From positions 1 to 63,114 of the forward strand of contig JAHFUQ010000007.1 in assembly GCA_023265045.1 (NCBI GenBank): a DNA stretch of 63,114 bases, in the 5' to 3' direction. Positions within the stretch are counted from its first letter, which is position 1. Every line of letters begins with the position of its first letter. Below are positions 36,714 to 48,400 of this stretch, one piece after another. The translations under genes and the position numbers were made by a program. The notes under the pieces were generated by a model. The model saw nothing but the letters and a program-made list of their open reading frames with translations. It was not told the DNA's origin and ran no database searches. This DNA comes from Acidimicrobiia bacterium (lineage in GTDB: Bacteria > Actinomycetota > Acidimicrobiia > Acidimicrobiales > AC-14).

Positions 36714-37484
36714 ATGACCCGGACGATCCTTGCGGTGGTGCTGGCGCTGGGTTTGGCGGCGTGCGGGGACTGGTCGCCGCCTGCCGCGGCGCCGGTGGTG
36801 CCGACGACCGCATCGCCGACGAGCGCGGACCCCACGACCGTGGCGCCGACGAGCGCGGTCCCCACGACCGTGCCCCCGACGACGGCCACCTCCGCCACCA
36901 CAAACCCGCCCACCGCCGCCGGGCGTTATGCGCCCACGGGCATGGTCGACATCACCGACTTCGACGCGTCGATCATCGTGTCCGTCGGCAAGGCCACGTC
37001 GGACAACGTCACCGGCGCGCCGGTGGCGGGCTACGAGGCGAACCGGGCGTTCCTGCCCCCCGACGCGGCGCGGGCCCTCGCCCAGGTGCAGCGGGGCCTG
37101 GCGTCGCGCAACCTCGGGCTCAAGGTGTGGGACGCCTACCGGCCCGTGCGGGCGACGCAGGCGCTCGTGGCGTGGGCGCGCTCGATCGGGCGGAGTGACC
37201 TGATCGGCCCGTACATCGCCTCGGTCAGCTACCACAACTCCGGTCAGGCGGTGGACCTCACGCTGGTGGAGCGAGCGACCGGACGGGAGCTGGACATGGG
37301 AACCGGGTACGACGAGTTCTCGCCGCGCGCCAACACCGCCAACGCCACGGGTGTGGCCGCCGCCAATCGGGCGATCCTCCTCGAAGCCATGGAGGCGGAG
37401 GGGTTCGAGAGCTACTCCGGCGAGTGGTGGCACTTCTACTACTACATGGCCGGCCTACCCAACCTCGACGAACCGGTGCGCTGA
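36714..37484 (+). CDS. D-Ala-D-Ala dipeptidase-like lipoprotein (VanX/M15D)
   Basis: A 256-residue lipoprotein: lipobox LAACGDW, a Thr/Pro/Ser-rich linker to about residue 70, then a zinc peptidase domain. The M15D residues are present: DAYRP (transition-state arginine), SYHNSGQAVDLTL (zinc His and Asp) and EWWHFYY (catalytic Glu and zinc His). VanX uses SSHSRG at the second site, so SYHNSG is a modest variation. It would cleave D-Ala-D-Ala or related wall peptides outside the cell, which suits peptidoglycan recycling more than vancomycin resistance. No vanH or vanA is nearby. Confidence 0.88.
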   Translation: MTRTILAVVLALGLAACGDWSPPAAAPVVPTTASPTSADPTTVAPTSAVPTTVPPTTATSATTNPPTAAGRYAPTGMVDITDFDASIIVSVGKATSDNVTGAPVAGYEANRAFLPPDAARALAQVQRGLASRNLGLKVWDAYRPVRATQALVAWARSIGRSDLIGPYIASVSYHNSGQAVDLTLVERATGRELDMGTGYDEFSPRANTANATGVAAANRAILLEAMEAEGFESYSGEWWHFYYYMAGLPNLDEPVR

Positions 37485-37512
37485 GCGCGCGCCGCCGCTA
37501 GCGTCCGGACTC

Positions 37513-38037
37513 ATGGCAAAGACGGTGGAGTTGCGGCGCCACACCCCCAACGAGGGCGACGTGCTGACCGCGGCGGGCGTGAAGGCGGCGCTCGAGATCG
37601 GCCACCGAATGCGGGGGCCCATCCAGGTGGCGTATTCCAGCGGCGCCCAGCGCGCGACCCAAGCGGCGGGCTGCATGGTGGCCGGCCACGGACGAGCGGT
37701 CCCGGGCGGTGTCGTCGTCGAACCGGGGCTGCGGTCCAAACGGGAGGACCGCTGGGGCGAGATCATCGGGCAGGCCGGCCGCGACGACATCGACGCGCTA
37801 CGCGCCGTCGACGAGGCTTTCGTCGGCGCCGAGGCGGCCGCCCTGGCCCAGGCCCTCCGGCGCCTGTTCGACCGCCTGGCCGACGGCCAGAAGGCGCTCG
37901 CCGTGGCCCACAGCCCGACCAACGAGGCCGCCGTGTTCGGCCTGACGGGAGAAGTGGTCGCTCCCCTCAGGAAGGGCGAGGGGGTGACCATCGTTCAGGA
38001 CGGGCACGGCGCGTTCACGGTGAGCCGAGCGCGATGA
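37513..38037 (+). CDS. Histidine phosphatase superfamily protein
   Basis: A 174-residue phosphoglycerate-mutase-like protein. ELRRHTPNEGD carries the catalytic arginine-histidine (RHT in place of the usual RHG), SSGAQRATQAA the second arginine, and ALAVAHSPTNEAAVF the second histidine. This makes it a short single-domain phosphatase of unknown substrate. ATG 37513 places the catalytic motif right at the N terminus, as in the family. Confidence 0.8.
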   Translation: MAKTVELRRHTPNEGDVLTAAGVKAALEIGHRMRGPIQVAYSSGAQRATQAAGCMVAGHGRAVPGGVVVEPGLRSKREDRWGEIIGQAGRDDIDALRAVDEAFVGAEAAALAQALRRLFDRLADGQKALAVAHSPTNEAAVFGLTGEVVAPLRKGEGVTIVQDGHGAFTVSRAR

Positions 38038-38357
38038 GGCGCGCCTCGGCTTCGTCCGCGTCATTCTCGCCTTCGTCCTGTTCTCGGCCGCCATCGCCGG
38101 CAGGGCGTGCTCTTCGCGGCGACAGCCGACAGCAGCGGGTTCGTCCCGATGCTGCCGCTCCCCGCCGTCGTTCGCCCTCTTGATCGCAGGGACGGCTGCG
38201 CTCCTGCGCAACGCCCTGAAGTAGTCGTGCTAGCACCATTGATCGGGCAGGAGCCCCTGGGTAATGTCCGCCCCGTATCACCGAGGGGGGGCAGGTTGCG
38301 GGGACGGACTCGCACGGCGCACGCAGCACGGGCGGCGGCTCCGGCATCAAGGACTCC
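38038..38357 (+). other. 320-bp gap with a possible decayed small membrane gene
   Basis: No intact gene is supported. A plus-strand frame at 38042-38216 encodes VRVILAFVLFSAAIAG, a polar stretch, then FALLIAGTAALLRNALK and a TAG stop, like a two-helix membrane protein, but it has no start codon. A different frame in its middle (VLFAATADSSGFVPMLPLPA) reads more naturally, suggesting small indels. The upstream ATG at 38034 overlaps the phosphatase stop but is in a third frame. The rest holds GC-rich sequence and probably the promoter of the next operon. Confidence 0.3.
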
Positions 38358-39428
38358 ATGACTCGTCGCGGCGTCGGTCGGGGCGCTCGGCGGCTCGGCC
38401 TCGGCCTGGCAGTCGCGACGCTCGCGCCGGTGCTCGGCACGGGGCCGGTGCAGGCCAAGTCGGTAACGGTCCAGGTCAGCGGCGAGAACGGCGTGGTTCG
38501 CGCCACCGAGCCGGGCCGCACCTGCGCCGAGGACGGCAAGGGCTCGTACCGGCATTTCGGCGCTGAGGCGGCGCTCAGCGGCGGCCCCGACGGCCCGCTC
38601 GGGAACGTGAAGGGCGCCGCCCGTACGACGCTCGACGTCCACTATGACGGGCCGGGCGCCCTGGGCCGCGGCGGCCCCAACGCCTTCCTCCTCGGGAGCG
38701 AGAGCCACCTCACGCTGGCCAACCAGCGGGGGACGGTGCAGATCGTCCTGCGCCGCGGCGACTGCACGAGCGCGGGCCTGACCTTCGACGGCGACACCGC
38801 CACGCTGGCGTCGCCGGCGGGCACATGGAGCGCGGCAAATGGCGGCGTGGTGGGGACTGGCGCCTACCGCAGCGCCACCGGGAGCGGGACGTACGGCTTC
38901 ACCTCCGAGCTGCACCCGGGGGCCGACAACGTCTGGTCGGTCGTCCTCAACGGGAACCTCGACGTGCTCCAGCCCGCCCTCGGCGCCAAAGTCGAGAAGA
39001 CGTATTGGGGCAACCTCGGCCTCGACTACCTGAGCCGCGTCGTCACCGTCGTCTACCGCGTCGGCAACCCGGGCGCCGGTGACAGCTTCGGCGCCCAGCT
39101 CACGGCGGCGACCTCGCCGACGGCGGGCGTCAAGCCGTGCGCCGAGCCGCCGGGCACGCTCAACACCTGCCCCAACGGCGGCGCCCCGGCCCAGTCCCTC
39201 GGCGACCTGCTCAGCTGCGGCGACCCCGCCCTCCCGGCGACGTGCGACACCGAACTGGTCACCGTCCGCTACCAGCTCGCCCTGCTCGGCGGTCCCTGCA
39301 CCCTCGTCATCCTCGGCTGCCAGTTCCAGGCCACCCTCACGACGAGCCTGCCCGACGCCCTCGACGTCGCCTCCACCAAAGGCGTCACGCTCACCGTGAA
39401 GGCCCCGACCTTGCCTCCTCCCCTGTAA
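38358..39428 (+). CDS. Secreted protein of unknown function
   Basis: A 356-residue protein with a twin-arginine-rich N terminus (MTRRGVGRGARR), a hydrophobic core and a likely signal cleavage after PVQA. The mature part is rich in Gly, Thr and Leu in alternating strand patterns (GAYRSATGSGTYGFTSEL), with several paired cysteines near the C terminus and a Pro-rich end. I do not recognise a family. Its TAA overlaps the ATG of the giant protein gene by one base, so the two are coupled. Confidence 0.7.
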   Translation: MTRRGVGRGARRLGLGLAVATLAPVLGTGPVQAKSVTVQVSGENGVVRATEPGRTCAEDGKGSYRHFGAEAALSGGPDGPLGNVKGAARTTLDVHYDGPGALGRGGPNAFLLGSESHLTLANQRGTVQIVLRRGDCTSAGLTFDGDTATLASPAGTWSAANGGVVGTGAYRSATGSGTYGFTSELHPGADNVWSVVLNGNLDVLQPALGAKVEKTYWGNLGLDYLSRVVTVVYRVGNPGAGDSFGAQLTAATSPTAGVKPCAEPPGTLNTCPNGGAPAQSLGDLLSCGDPALPATCDTELVTVRYQLALLGGPCTLVILGCQFQATLTTSLPDALDVASTKGVTLTVKAPTLPPPL

Positions 39429-42400
39429 TGGGCGCCGTCCTCAAGAACCGTCGTGTGCAGGTCGCGGCTCTCGCCGTCCTGACCGTCGTCGGGATCGGCG
39501 TGAGCATGCGCTTCTTCAACGCCGAGTCGGTTCCCGTCCTGAACCCGATCTACCAGATCGAGACCCTCTCGAACGGGCGCGCCGGGAGCCTCCTGAACCT
39601 CCGCATGGGCACGCCGGGCGTGCCCCAAGTCCCCACGCCGGTCGACGTGGACGGCGACCTCCTGCCCGACATCCTCGTCGCCGTCAACCTGGTGGATGTC
39701 TCCGGCGCGGTGAACAACCCGCCCAACCCCGGCGCCATCCTGGCCCCCAACGTCGAGATCACCCGCGACCCGACGGCGGCCGCCCGCTGCCTGCCCCTCG
39801 TCCTGCTCAACAAGTGCAACCCGCCGCTGAAGGTCCAGATCAAACTCACCCTGGCGGACTCCGCCAACCTGAAGACCGACCAGGTGATCCGGTTCGGCTA
39901 CGACACCGGCAACGACGGCGCCGCACCGATCACGCCCGACGACCAGAGCCGCATCGGCTCCATCCCGCCGTACTTCAAGGCGACGCTGCGGGGGCTCGAG
40001 AACTTCTTCAACCCGCTCACCGCCGAGATCTCGACGAAGGGCGCGGCCATCGTCGGGCAGGCCACCAACACCCTCGACCTCAACCGGGTGATCAACGGCT
40101 ACGAGGGCCCGCTCGACATCGTCGGCAGCGTCGGGAAGGCCGCCGGCATCACCAGCACCGAGGGCGGCCTCCTGAAGAAGCTGTCGAACCTCCTCAACCC
40201 GCAGGACGACAAGGCCGCCGACCTGCGGCTTGGCTACCGCCCGTGGCCCGGCGGCGTGACCGTGAGCTACGGCAGCGACGACCAGGGCAACCACATCACC
40301 TACCAGCACGAGCGTAAGGAGGATGTCGACCTCAACGTCCGCCTCGTGCAGTTCGACCGCACCGGCGCCACCGCCGACGCCTCGGTGTTCGAGGGCCGCA
40401 TCGACCGCCTGCCGCGCCGCGCCACCCTGGACTTCAAGACAGGGGACAAGGCCGGCAACGTCAAGTTCACCGCCAACCCGGACGGGCGGCTGCCCGACGT
40501 GCACGTCTCCGCCCTGGCCGAGAAGCTCGACATCCTGACCAAGACCCAGGTGACCAGCTCGGTGACGCTCAAGGCGCGCCTCGACGCGCGCCTGCTCGGC
40601 GTCCAGGTCAGCGCCCAAGCGAGCCTGTACCTCGGTTTGGGCGAGGAGACGGTCGACGTGGCGCTGGTGCCGAGGGAGCCGCCGCTCATCGTCGACGCCG
40701 ACGTCGAGGCCCTGCCGCCGATCCTGGCCGGCAACTGGTCGTTCCCCACGGGCGGGCCGTCGAGCGCGCTGTTCTGCGCGGGAGCGATCTCGGGCAACCC
40801 GGCCACGTGCGACCCCGCCGCCCAGGGCATCGGCGCGGTCGAGGCCCACATCAACAACTTCTACGGGGCGCCGGCCAAGCTGACCAGCTCCGTCCCCGAG
40901 CAGGAGCAGTTCCTGTCGTTCGAGAACGCGAACGGCGGAACGCTGGGGCCGGAGACCAGGATCGGCGCTCGCATCGACCGCATCCGGGAGGCCTCGTTCG
41001 CCGAGACCCCGACCGGGTTCACCGCCACCGCCCGCGCCGGCGACGGCGAGCTGCCCCTGTTCCTGCACGTCAACAACGACGACCGCACCGCCACCACCGG
41101 CATCACCGTCGACGCGTCGGCCACCGTCTCGCCGCTCCCTGACAGCCTCACCGCGACGCTCACGAAGCCGGGCACGAACCAGAAGACCGACCCGCTCAGG
41201 CTGACCTACGACACATCCAAGTCGGTCGACGTGACGAGCAAGGTGAACCTGCAACTCCCGGGCGCCGGCCCGCTGTGCGGTCAGAAGAACACGATCTGCG
41301 GAACGTTGGCCGTCCGTCACATCCCCGCCCACATCGAGACCCGGGTGGCCACCTTCCCCTCGGTCACGCCGGACATCGGCAACGGGACGACCAGCTTCGG
41401 CGAGACGCGTATTGAGATCGACGCCGTACCCCGGCCCGGCGGGGCGCTTCCCGACTTCTTCGCCGACGTAACGGCCGGCCTCGACGACCACGGCACGCCG
41501 ACCAACTTCGCCGACGACGTGCCGCTGGTGGCCCACGGCGAGCTGCTGGCGTTCCCCGAGTTCACCCGCATCCGCGCCAAGGAAGGACCGAACGGCGGCA
41601 TCGACCGCATCGAGTTCCACGCCTGTAAGTGGGACTACGACGCCACCACCCCGGCCTGCACGGCGGCGACCGAGAACGACAAGATCGGTTCGGTCTCGGC
41701 GAACCTGCACAACTGGCTGACCCGCCCGGCCGACCTGCCCATCCTGGTGCCGGCCACGCCGCTGTACGCCACGCTCGCCGCCCGCGGCGTGGGCGCCACC
41801 GACGACATCCTGTTCGAGGCCAACGCCAGGATCACCGACATCTCCGAGCTGCAGGTCCGCAACACCGGCAAGACCTTCGGCATCCAGACCCGGGTGGGCG
41901 GCAACAAGGACCTGTCGGCGACGGTCGATGCCGGCAACCTCCAGTTCCCGGGCGCTGATGCGGCGGACGGCCGCATCGACCTGGTGGGCCAGACCGTCGT
42001 CAGCCCGCTGCCCGCCCTTTGGAGCTTCTGCTTCCGCCAGGCCGACCAAACCCTGGAGACGCTGACCGACAGCTTCACCGACCAGTGCGAGAGCAAGAAC
42101 CCGTTCGGTGACGCCCTCAACCTCACCAAGTCGCCCCTGTCGCTCGCTTACCACGCCAGCGCGCCGTTCACGGTGTCCGCCGAGCTGTCCATGCTCCAGC
42201 GGGGCCCGACCGCGAGCACCGCCGACGACCACCGCTACCGGGCGACGATCGACGTGCAGAACCTGCCCAAGGACCTCACTGCCCACGTCCAGGCGCCGGG
42301 CAAGGACAAGACGGGGCCGATCCGCGTGATCTACCGGGGGCCCACGGACGGGACTCGCATGTCCATCGACGCCCGGGCCGAGTCGCTCGACGGCGACCTC

Positions 42401-45400
42401 GTCTGCGCCGACCCGCGCACGCCGCCCCTCGGCAAGAAGGCACTGTGCGCCGAGGGCCGGATCGAGAACCTGCCCCAGCGCGCCTTCGTGCTCTACGACC
42501 CGTCGCTGCGGGCCAACAACCTGATCGTCGACACCGACAGCCAGATCAACCTGGTCGGCATCCCCCAGCTCGACCCGTCGCTGCCGGAGCGCAAGTTCAC
42601 CGTCTCGATGGTGGAGGGGAAACGCAAGTCCGACGACAACGCTTCGCCTGACTACAACACGGTCATCCCCGACGTCCTGGTCGCCGAGGCCAAGATCACC
42701 GGCCTGCCCAAGAAGGTGACGGGCACCATCGACCTGCCCGGCGCCCTCGAGATCACAGCCGATCCCCCCTTGGGCGCGGTGGATGCGACCGTCCGCAACT
42801 TCATCGTCCCCGACCCGATGCCCACGGCCGAACCGGTGCGCAACATCGGGCCCGGCCTCACCGTCGGTCCCAACGACCCCGACCTCCAGAAGGTCGTGTT
42901 CTTCGGCCGGCAGGACACCGACACCGACCGGCTGCTGTTCAAGGCCACGGCTCACATCACCGACGTGAAGGGCTTCTCGTACAACACCGAGCGGGACGTC
43001 CGGCGGAACCTGCTCGACACCAAGGTCATCACCGTCGACTTCGCCCAGAACAAGACGGTGCGGGCCTACGCCGACGTGGACGTGGGCACCGAGCACGTCA
43101 TCGGCGACGTCACCCTGCCCAACGTGCCCGCCGGCGTGACCCTGTGCTTCCGGGGCGAGAAGAAGTCCGACCCCGCGTTCGGGCCGCCGGTGACCCGCAC
43201 GTTCTGCGACGACGCGCCGGCCAACGACAAGCAGGGGGCGTTCCAGCTCCTCCAGCGCCCCAACCCGCCGGTGGGCCTGCTCAGCGTGCACGCCTTTGTC
43301 CGCCAGGCCACGGCCGCCGGGGCCGACATCCTCTCGGGCCGGGTCGATGTCGACAACATCCCCAAGGTCGTGCAGGGCACGTTCGGGGACGGCACCGCCG
43401 ACGTCGGTGGCTTCTCCGATGTGGGGCTCCACAACTTCGGCGTCAACCCGACGGGCATCGACCGCATCGCCTTCCACCTCGCCACCTTCGACATCGCCGA
43501 CCACGGCTACCCGTCGGTCCCCTTCACGCCCCGCTTCGTGACCAAGGCGCCGTTCCCGGCGGTGGCGACGGCACGCGAACACCTCGGCTTGGCCATGGCA
43601 GGCGACGACTTCGAGGTCGTGGGACGCATCGGCGAGCTCGGCAACGCGGTGCCCGCCTCCGACCTGGTGCGGGTCAAGGTGCAGAACACCGCGTGCCTCA
43701 AGCCGGCCGGCTTCGGCGACCGGCCCGACTACCCCTTCTATCCCGACGACCTGGTCTGGACCTACACCTGTGTCCGGGGCGACTTCCAGCCCACGGGACC
43801 GGCCGGCGCCGACCCGCTCGATCTCAACGTCAACGTCGACAAGGACGGCCAGCGCATCTCGCTGCACGACGCAGGGCTGACCGACCTCCCGACCTTCTTC
43901 CAGTTCAACCTGGCGAAAGGCCCCAGCCAGGTCCCGGGCACAGACCCGAACCGCCCCCTCCGCCCCGCGTGCCCGGCGACGGTCCTGACCGACTGCGCAC
44001 CGCCGTTCGTCCGCCTCGACACGCCCGGGACGTCGGCGCTGTTCGGGATGGCGCAGATCGGGACGCTCAGCGACGTCGCGGATCTGGCCGCGGCCACGCC
44101 CAGGTCGGGCGACACCGCCAACTTCAACGCGCTCCCCGGTTTCGACGGCTGCGGCTGGAGCGAGTGGGGCGCCTGCGTCGCCGGCAACGCCACCGCCGGG
44201 CCGTTCGGCCTGCGAGCCAAGGTCGGCGAGATCGAGCCCGCCGGCGGGGGCGACTCGCGCAAGGCGATCCAGGCCGGGATCCGCATCCAGATCCCCGCGT
44301 CGGTCACCATCGACCAGATCGGGTCGTGGAGCGGTTCGAGCGTCAGCCCCACCTTCTACGACGCCAGCGACCTCGTCTTCCACGCCGCCTTCCGCAATTC
44401 CGACGGGTCCCTCGCGCCGAGCCTCGGCCAGATGAGCGCGTTCATCAACTCGTTCGCCAACGGCAACCAGACGCTCCTGTCGGACGGGGCCAAAGCCGCC
44501 AACCAGGGCTTCACCATCCCCAGCGAGATCGGCTTCGGGATGTACACCCGCGACGCCAAGGGCAAGGGCCGCAAGTTCATTCAGATCGACGGGCGGCTGA
44601 GCGACACCGTCAACGTCCGCGCCCGCATCCTCTCGGGCGGCGACGACCCGTCCGTCGACGCCAAGATCCTCAACATCCCGTCCACCCAAGAAGCCGGGTA
44701 CCCCGGCGACCAGCCGTCCTTCCGCCTGCGGGCGGAGATCGACGGCGACGCCGAGAAGCCCTCGCCGCCGCCTCCGCCGGGCCCGCCTGCCGACCCGCCC
44801 AAGGAGGACAACTGCTCGATCCTCTACTGCCTCGAGACCCAGGTCGAGCTCAAGACCGTCGACGCCCTGATCGACTTCAAACCGGATTCGGGGCAGAAGC
44901 CGGCCCGCCTGCTCGAAGCGGTCGTGCGCAAGGACGGCATCAAGAACGGGGCGCAGATCGTCGGCTGGGACACCGTCCAGGGCGGGGGGAACACGGTCAA
45001 CTTCAAGGCGGCGGTGGACGTGCTGGTCCAGCCCATCAACATCTTCCTGCACGCCGGCATCCCGATCATCGGCAGCTTCGACTTCGTGCTCCTGTCGGAC
45101 CTGCGCGCCGGCCTGTCCGTGCAGACCAGCGACTTCGTGCTGCGCCAGAACCTGCTGCACATCAACGCCTCAGCCATCGGCCCCGTCGGCGGCAGCGACC
45201 TGTTCAGCCCGTGCACGGGCTTCAACTGCCTCTACACGAGCTACCGCATCTACGTCATGCACGGGCTGGCGTTCTCGATCGTCGGCCTGCTGTGGGGCGA
45301 CCCCATCCTGCTCGGCATCGACTACCTGCCCCCGTCGCTGCCGCGGATACCAGGCGTGCCCGCGGCCGTCGACATCCTCGATCCGACCATCGCGGCCATC

Positions 45401-48400
45401 AAGTTCATGAACTGTCCGGCCGGGAGCCCGCTCACCGAGGTCAACGTGCTGCACCTCAACGTGCCGCGCGACGTCGTGGCCTGGCCCCTCGGTGATCCGC
45501 GCCTCATCACCTACGGCACGCTCAAACCGGTCTTCGACTTCATCTCCGACTTCGCCGCGCCCGTGTTCTGCTTCTTCGGCGTCGGTCCCGATGACATCCC
45601 CCTGATCTCGGGGCCGGCGCCGGGCGCGGTGGACCGCGTGCCCGGCGACCCCATCGGCGTGCCGGGCCACACGGTTCCTGGTGTCGTCCCGCCCACCCCG
45701 CCGCCGGACCCGACCAACTCGACGCCTCCGGCGCCGCCGCCGGCGCTCAACGTGACCGCCGCCAACTCGCCCATGGCGCTCTGCGGGAATCAGATCTTCG
45801 AGACGGTGAAGGTGTCCTCCGGGGGCGTGCTCAACGTCGCCTCCGCGGCCGACTCCACTCCCGTGTTCCCGGGCGGCCCGGCGCGCTGCGTCGCCGGCAA
45901 CGAGAACAAGCTGTCGATCGCCGCCGGCGGCAGCGCCACGCCGAGCGCGTCGGCGACCATCGCGCTCGACGGAACGGTCAACGGCGGAAGCGGCCCGGTG
46001 ACGTTCATCGGAGACGTAATCAGCGTGGGCGGCGCGGTGCACGCCGGCAAAGGCAAGCTCACGCTGGCGGCGGCCACGGGCCTGACCGTGACCGGGACCG
46101 TCGAGGCCGACGACGTCATGGACACCGTCCCGACCCTGCCGTTCCCGTTCCCGCCGCTGCCGGCCGCCACCGGCAACGGCGGCGGGGGCCACGGCGGCGC
46201 CGGCGGCGATGGGTCGGTGGGCTCGGCTGGCGGCACGTTCGGCAACACTGGCTTCATCCCCAGCTCGGTCGATGGGCTCGTGCCCACCGAGACCGGGCTC
46301 CCCGGCGGCCCGACCGGGGGCCCGGGCAAGGGCGGCGGCGCGCTCACCCTCATCGCCGGCGACAAGCTCACCATCTCCGGGACGGTTTCGGCCAACGGCA
46401 GCCGTGGGGCCAACGCCGCCGACTCCACCTGCGCCACCGGCTCACCGGGCGGCGGCGGCGGGTCAGGCGGCGGCATCGTCCTGGCCGCGCCCGAGATCTC
46501 CGCCTCCGGCACACTGAGCGCGCGGGGCGGGAATGGCGGAAGCGGCAAGGGCGGCGGGGGCGGCGGGGGCGGCGGGCGCATCAAGATCAAGAGCCCGCTG
46601 TTCACCGGCTCCCCCACCGAGGGGATCGGCGCCGCCGGCGGCGAGGGATGCGCGGCCGAGGACAACGCCCAGAGCGGCCACTTCGGCACGTCCCCACGCG
46701 ACATCTCGCCGACCAGCTCGGCCTTCCCGCTCGACCGGTTCTGGAACCACAGCCCGGTCGCCATCCCCTACGCGGCGGCGGCCCGGTTCATCGACAACCC
46801 GGACCCCGTGGACGACAGCAAGGACTTCCAGGTGGTCCTGTGCGGCGTGTACGCGGCGCCCGACCGTCCCGACCAGGACCTGCTCAAGGCGGACGGCACG
46901 CCCGGCCAGGACAACCAGCCCGACAACCTGCAAGCGTCGCTCCAGGCGCTGATGCCGCCGGCCGACAGCGTGAGCTCGTCGAAGCCGTGCGGAGGCTTCG
47001 GCATCTTCGACGGCAAACCGAACCCGACCATCGTCGGGATCAAGAAGTTCACCAACGCCACCCGCTCCCCGGCGGGCGACACGATCTCGACCAGCCTCTC
47101 GCCCGCCAACGGCTTCTGGGGCGTCTGGACGACGGCGCTGAAGCCGAAGTTCGCCGGCGTCGACTGCACCAACACCCTGTTGGCGTTCCTCACCAACTGT
47201 GAGGTCGAGCCGCCGCCGGGCGCGCCCGAGGTGGTGTTCGGGCTGGACAACACCAAGCCCAGCTTCGAGCTCAGCACCGACGTGACGATCAAGAACGATG
47301 ACGACGTGCTGGTGACGGGGTCGCCCAAGATCAACCTGACCATCAAGAACCCGATCGACAACATGAACCGGGCGTTCACTCCGCCGCCGGGGGCCGACGG
47401 CACCATCCCGTTGTCGGGCGTGCGGGAGTACTTCTGCCTGGGCGTCGACGTCGTGCACTGCACCGTCGGCACGAGCCAGACCACCGTCTTGGTGCAGAAC
47501 CAGCTCATCGACGTGTTCGTGCGCCAGTTCGACCAGGCCGGCAACTTCTTCGACCAGATCGTCTCCATGATCGTCGACACGGCGCCGCCCACGTCGGCCG
47601 GCCACATCGACCCGGTCCTGCCAGCAGGCGTTCAAAGCAAGAACAACGGCTGGTACTCGGCCTCCCCCAACTTCGTGCTCGACAGCTTCAGCGACCCCAA
47701 GGCGGGGACCGACAACGCGTCCGGGTTCGGCAAGTACGTCTTCCACTTCGACGACGGCGACGACCGGACGTGCACAACCGACCCGTGCTCGATCACCACC
47801 GACCTGCCCGGCCCCGGCCGTCACACCCTGTCCTGGTATGCGGTGGACCGAGTCGGCAACAAGGAGACGACGGTCCACACCCTGCCGGTGCGCATCGACG
47901 GCCAGGTCCCGCTGGTCGCCTTCTCCACCGCCCCCGGTAGCCCCGATGGCGCCAACAAGTGGTTCACCGGCCCCACCTTCGGCGCTATCTCCACCTTCGA
48001 CGAGCCGCCCGGCGGCTCCGGGCTGAAGATCAAGGCGGGCGACCCGGCCAGCGACGGCAGCGTGTTCGGGGTGTTCTACAAGATCGACTCGGCGGTGGGG
48101 CTGGCGCCCTACACCACGCCGTTCACCATGCCCGCCGGCAGCCACTTCGTCTGCTTCCAGGCCATCGACGTGGCTGGCAACACCGACGGGGTGCACTGCA
48201 GCCAGCCGGTGCTGGTCGACCTGGCCGCGCCCGACGTCGCCATCAACACGACCCCGGGCGCGCCCGACGGGGCCAACGGTTGGTACGTGACCAAGCCGAC
48301 GGTCATGGTGTCGGCCACCGACCCGGGCGGCGCCGCGGGCGGCTCGACCGTGAACCCCGCCTTCGACCCCGACGTGAGCGACCTGTGCACGGGCCGGCGC

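Noticed and set aside
36714..37484. Vancomycin-resistance gene
   Set aside because: The protein is VanX-like, but no vanH, vanA or regulator is beside it, and such dipeptidases are common in wall turnover.
39269..45160. Minus-strand open frame of 1963 codons
   Set aside because: It is the antisense shadow of the giant gene. In such GC-rich DNA the opposite frame lacks stops; its product is a Val/Gly/Asp/Arg-biased sequence without domains.
46140..46690. PE-PGRS or silk-like Gly-rich protein
   Set aside because: The Gly-rich stretch is one block inside a much larger protein and lacks a PE domain or the regular GGA/GGN pattern.
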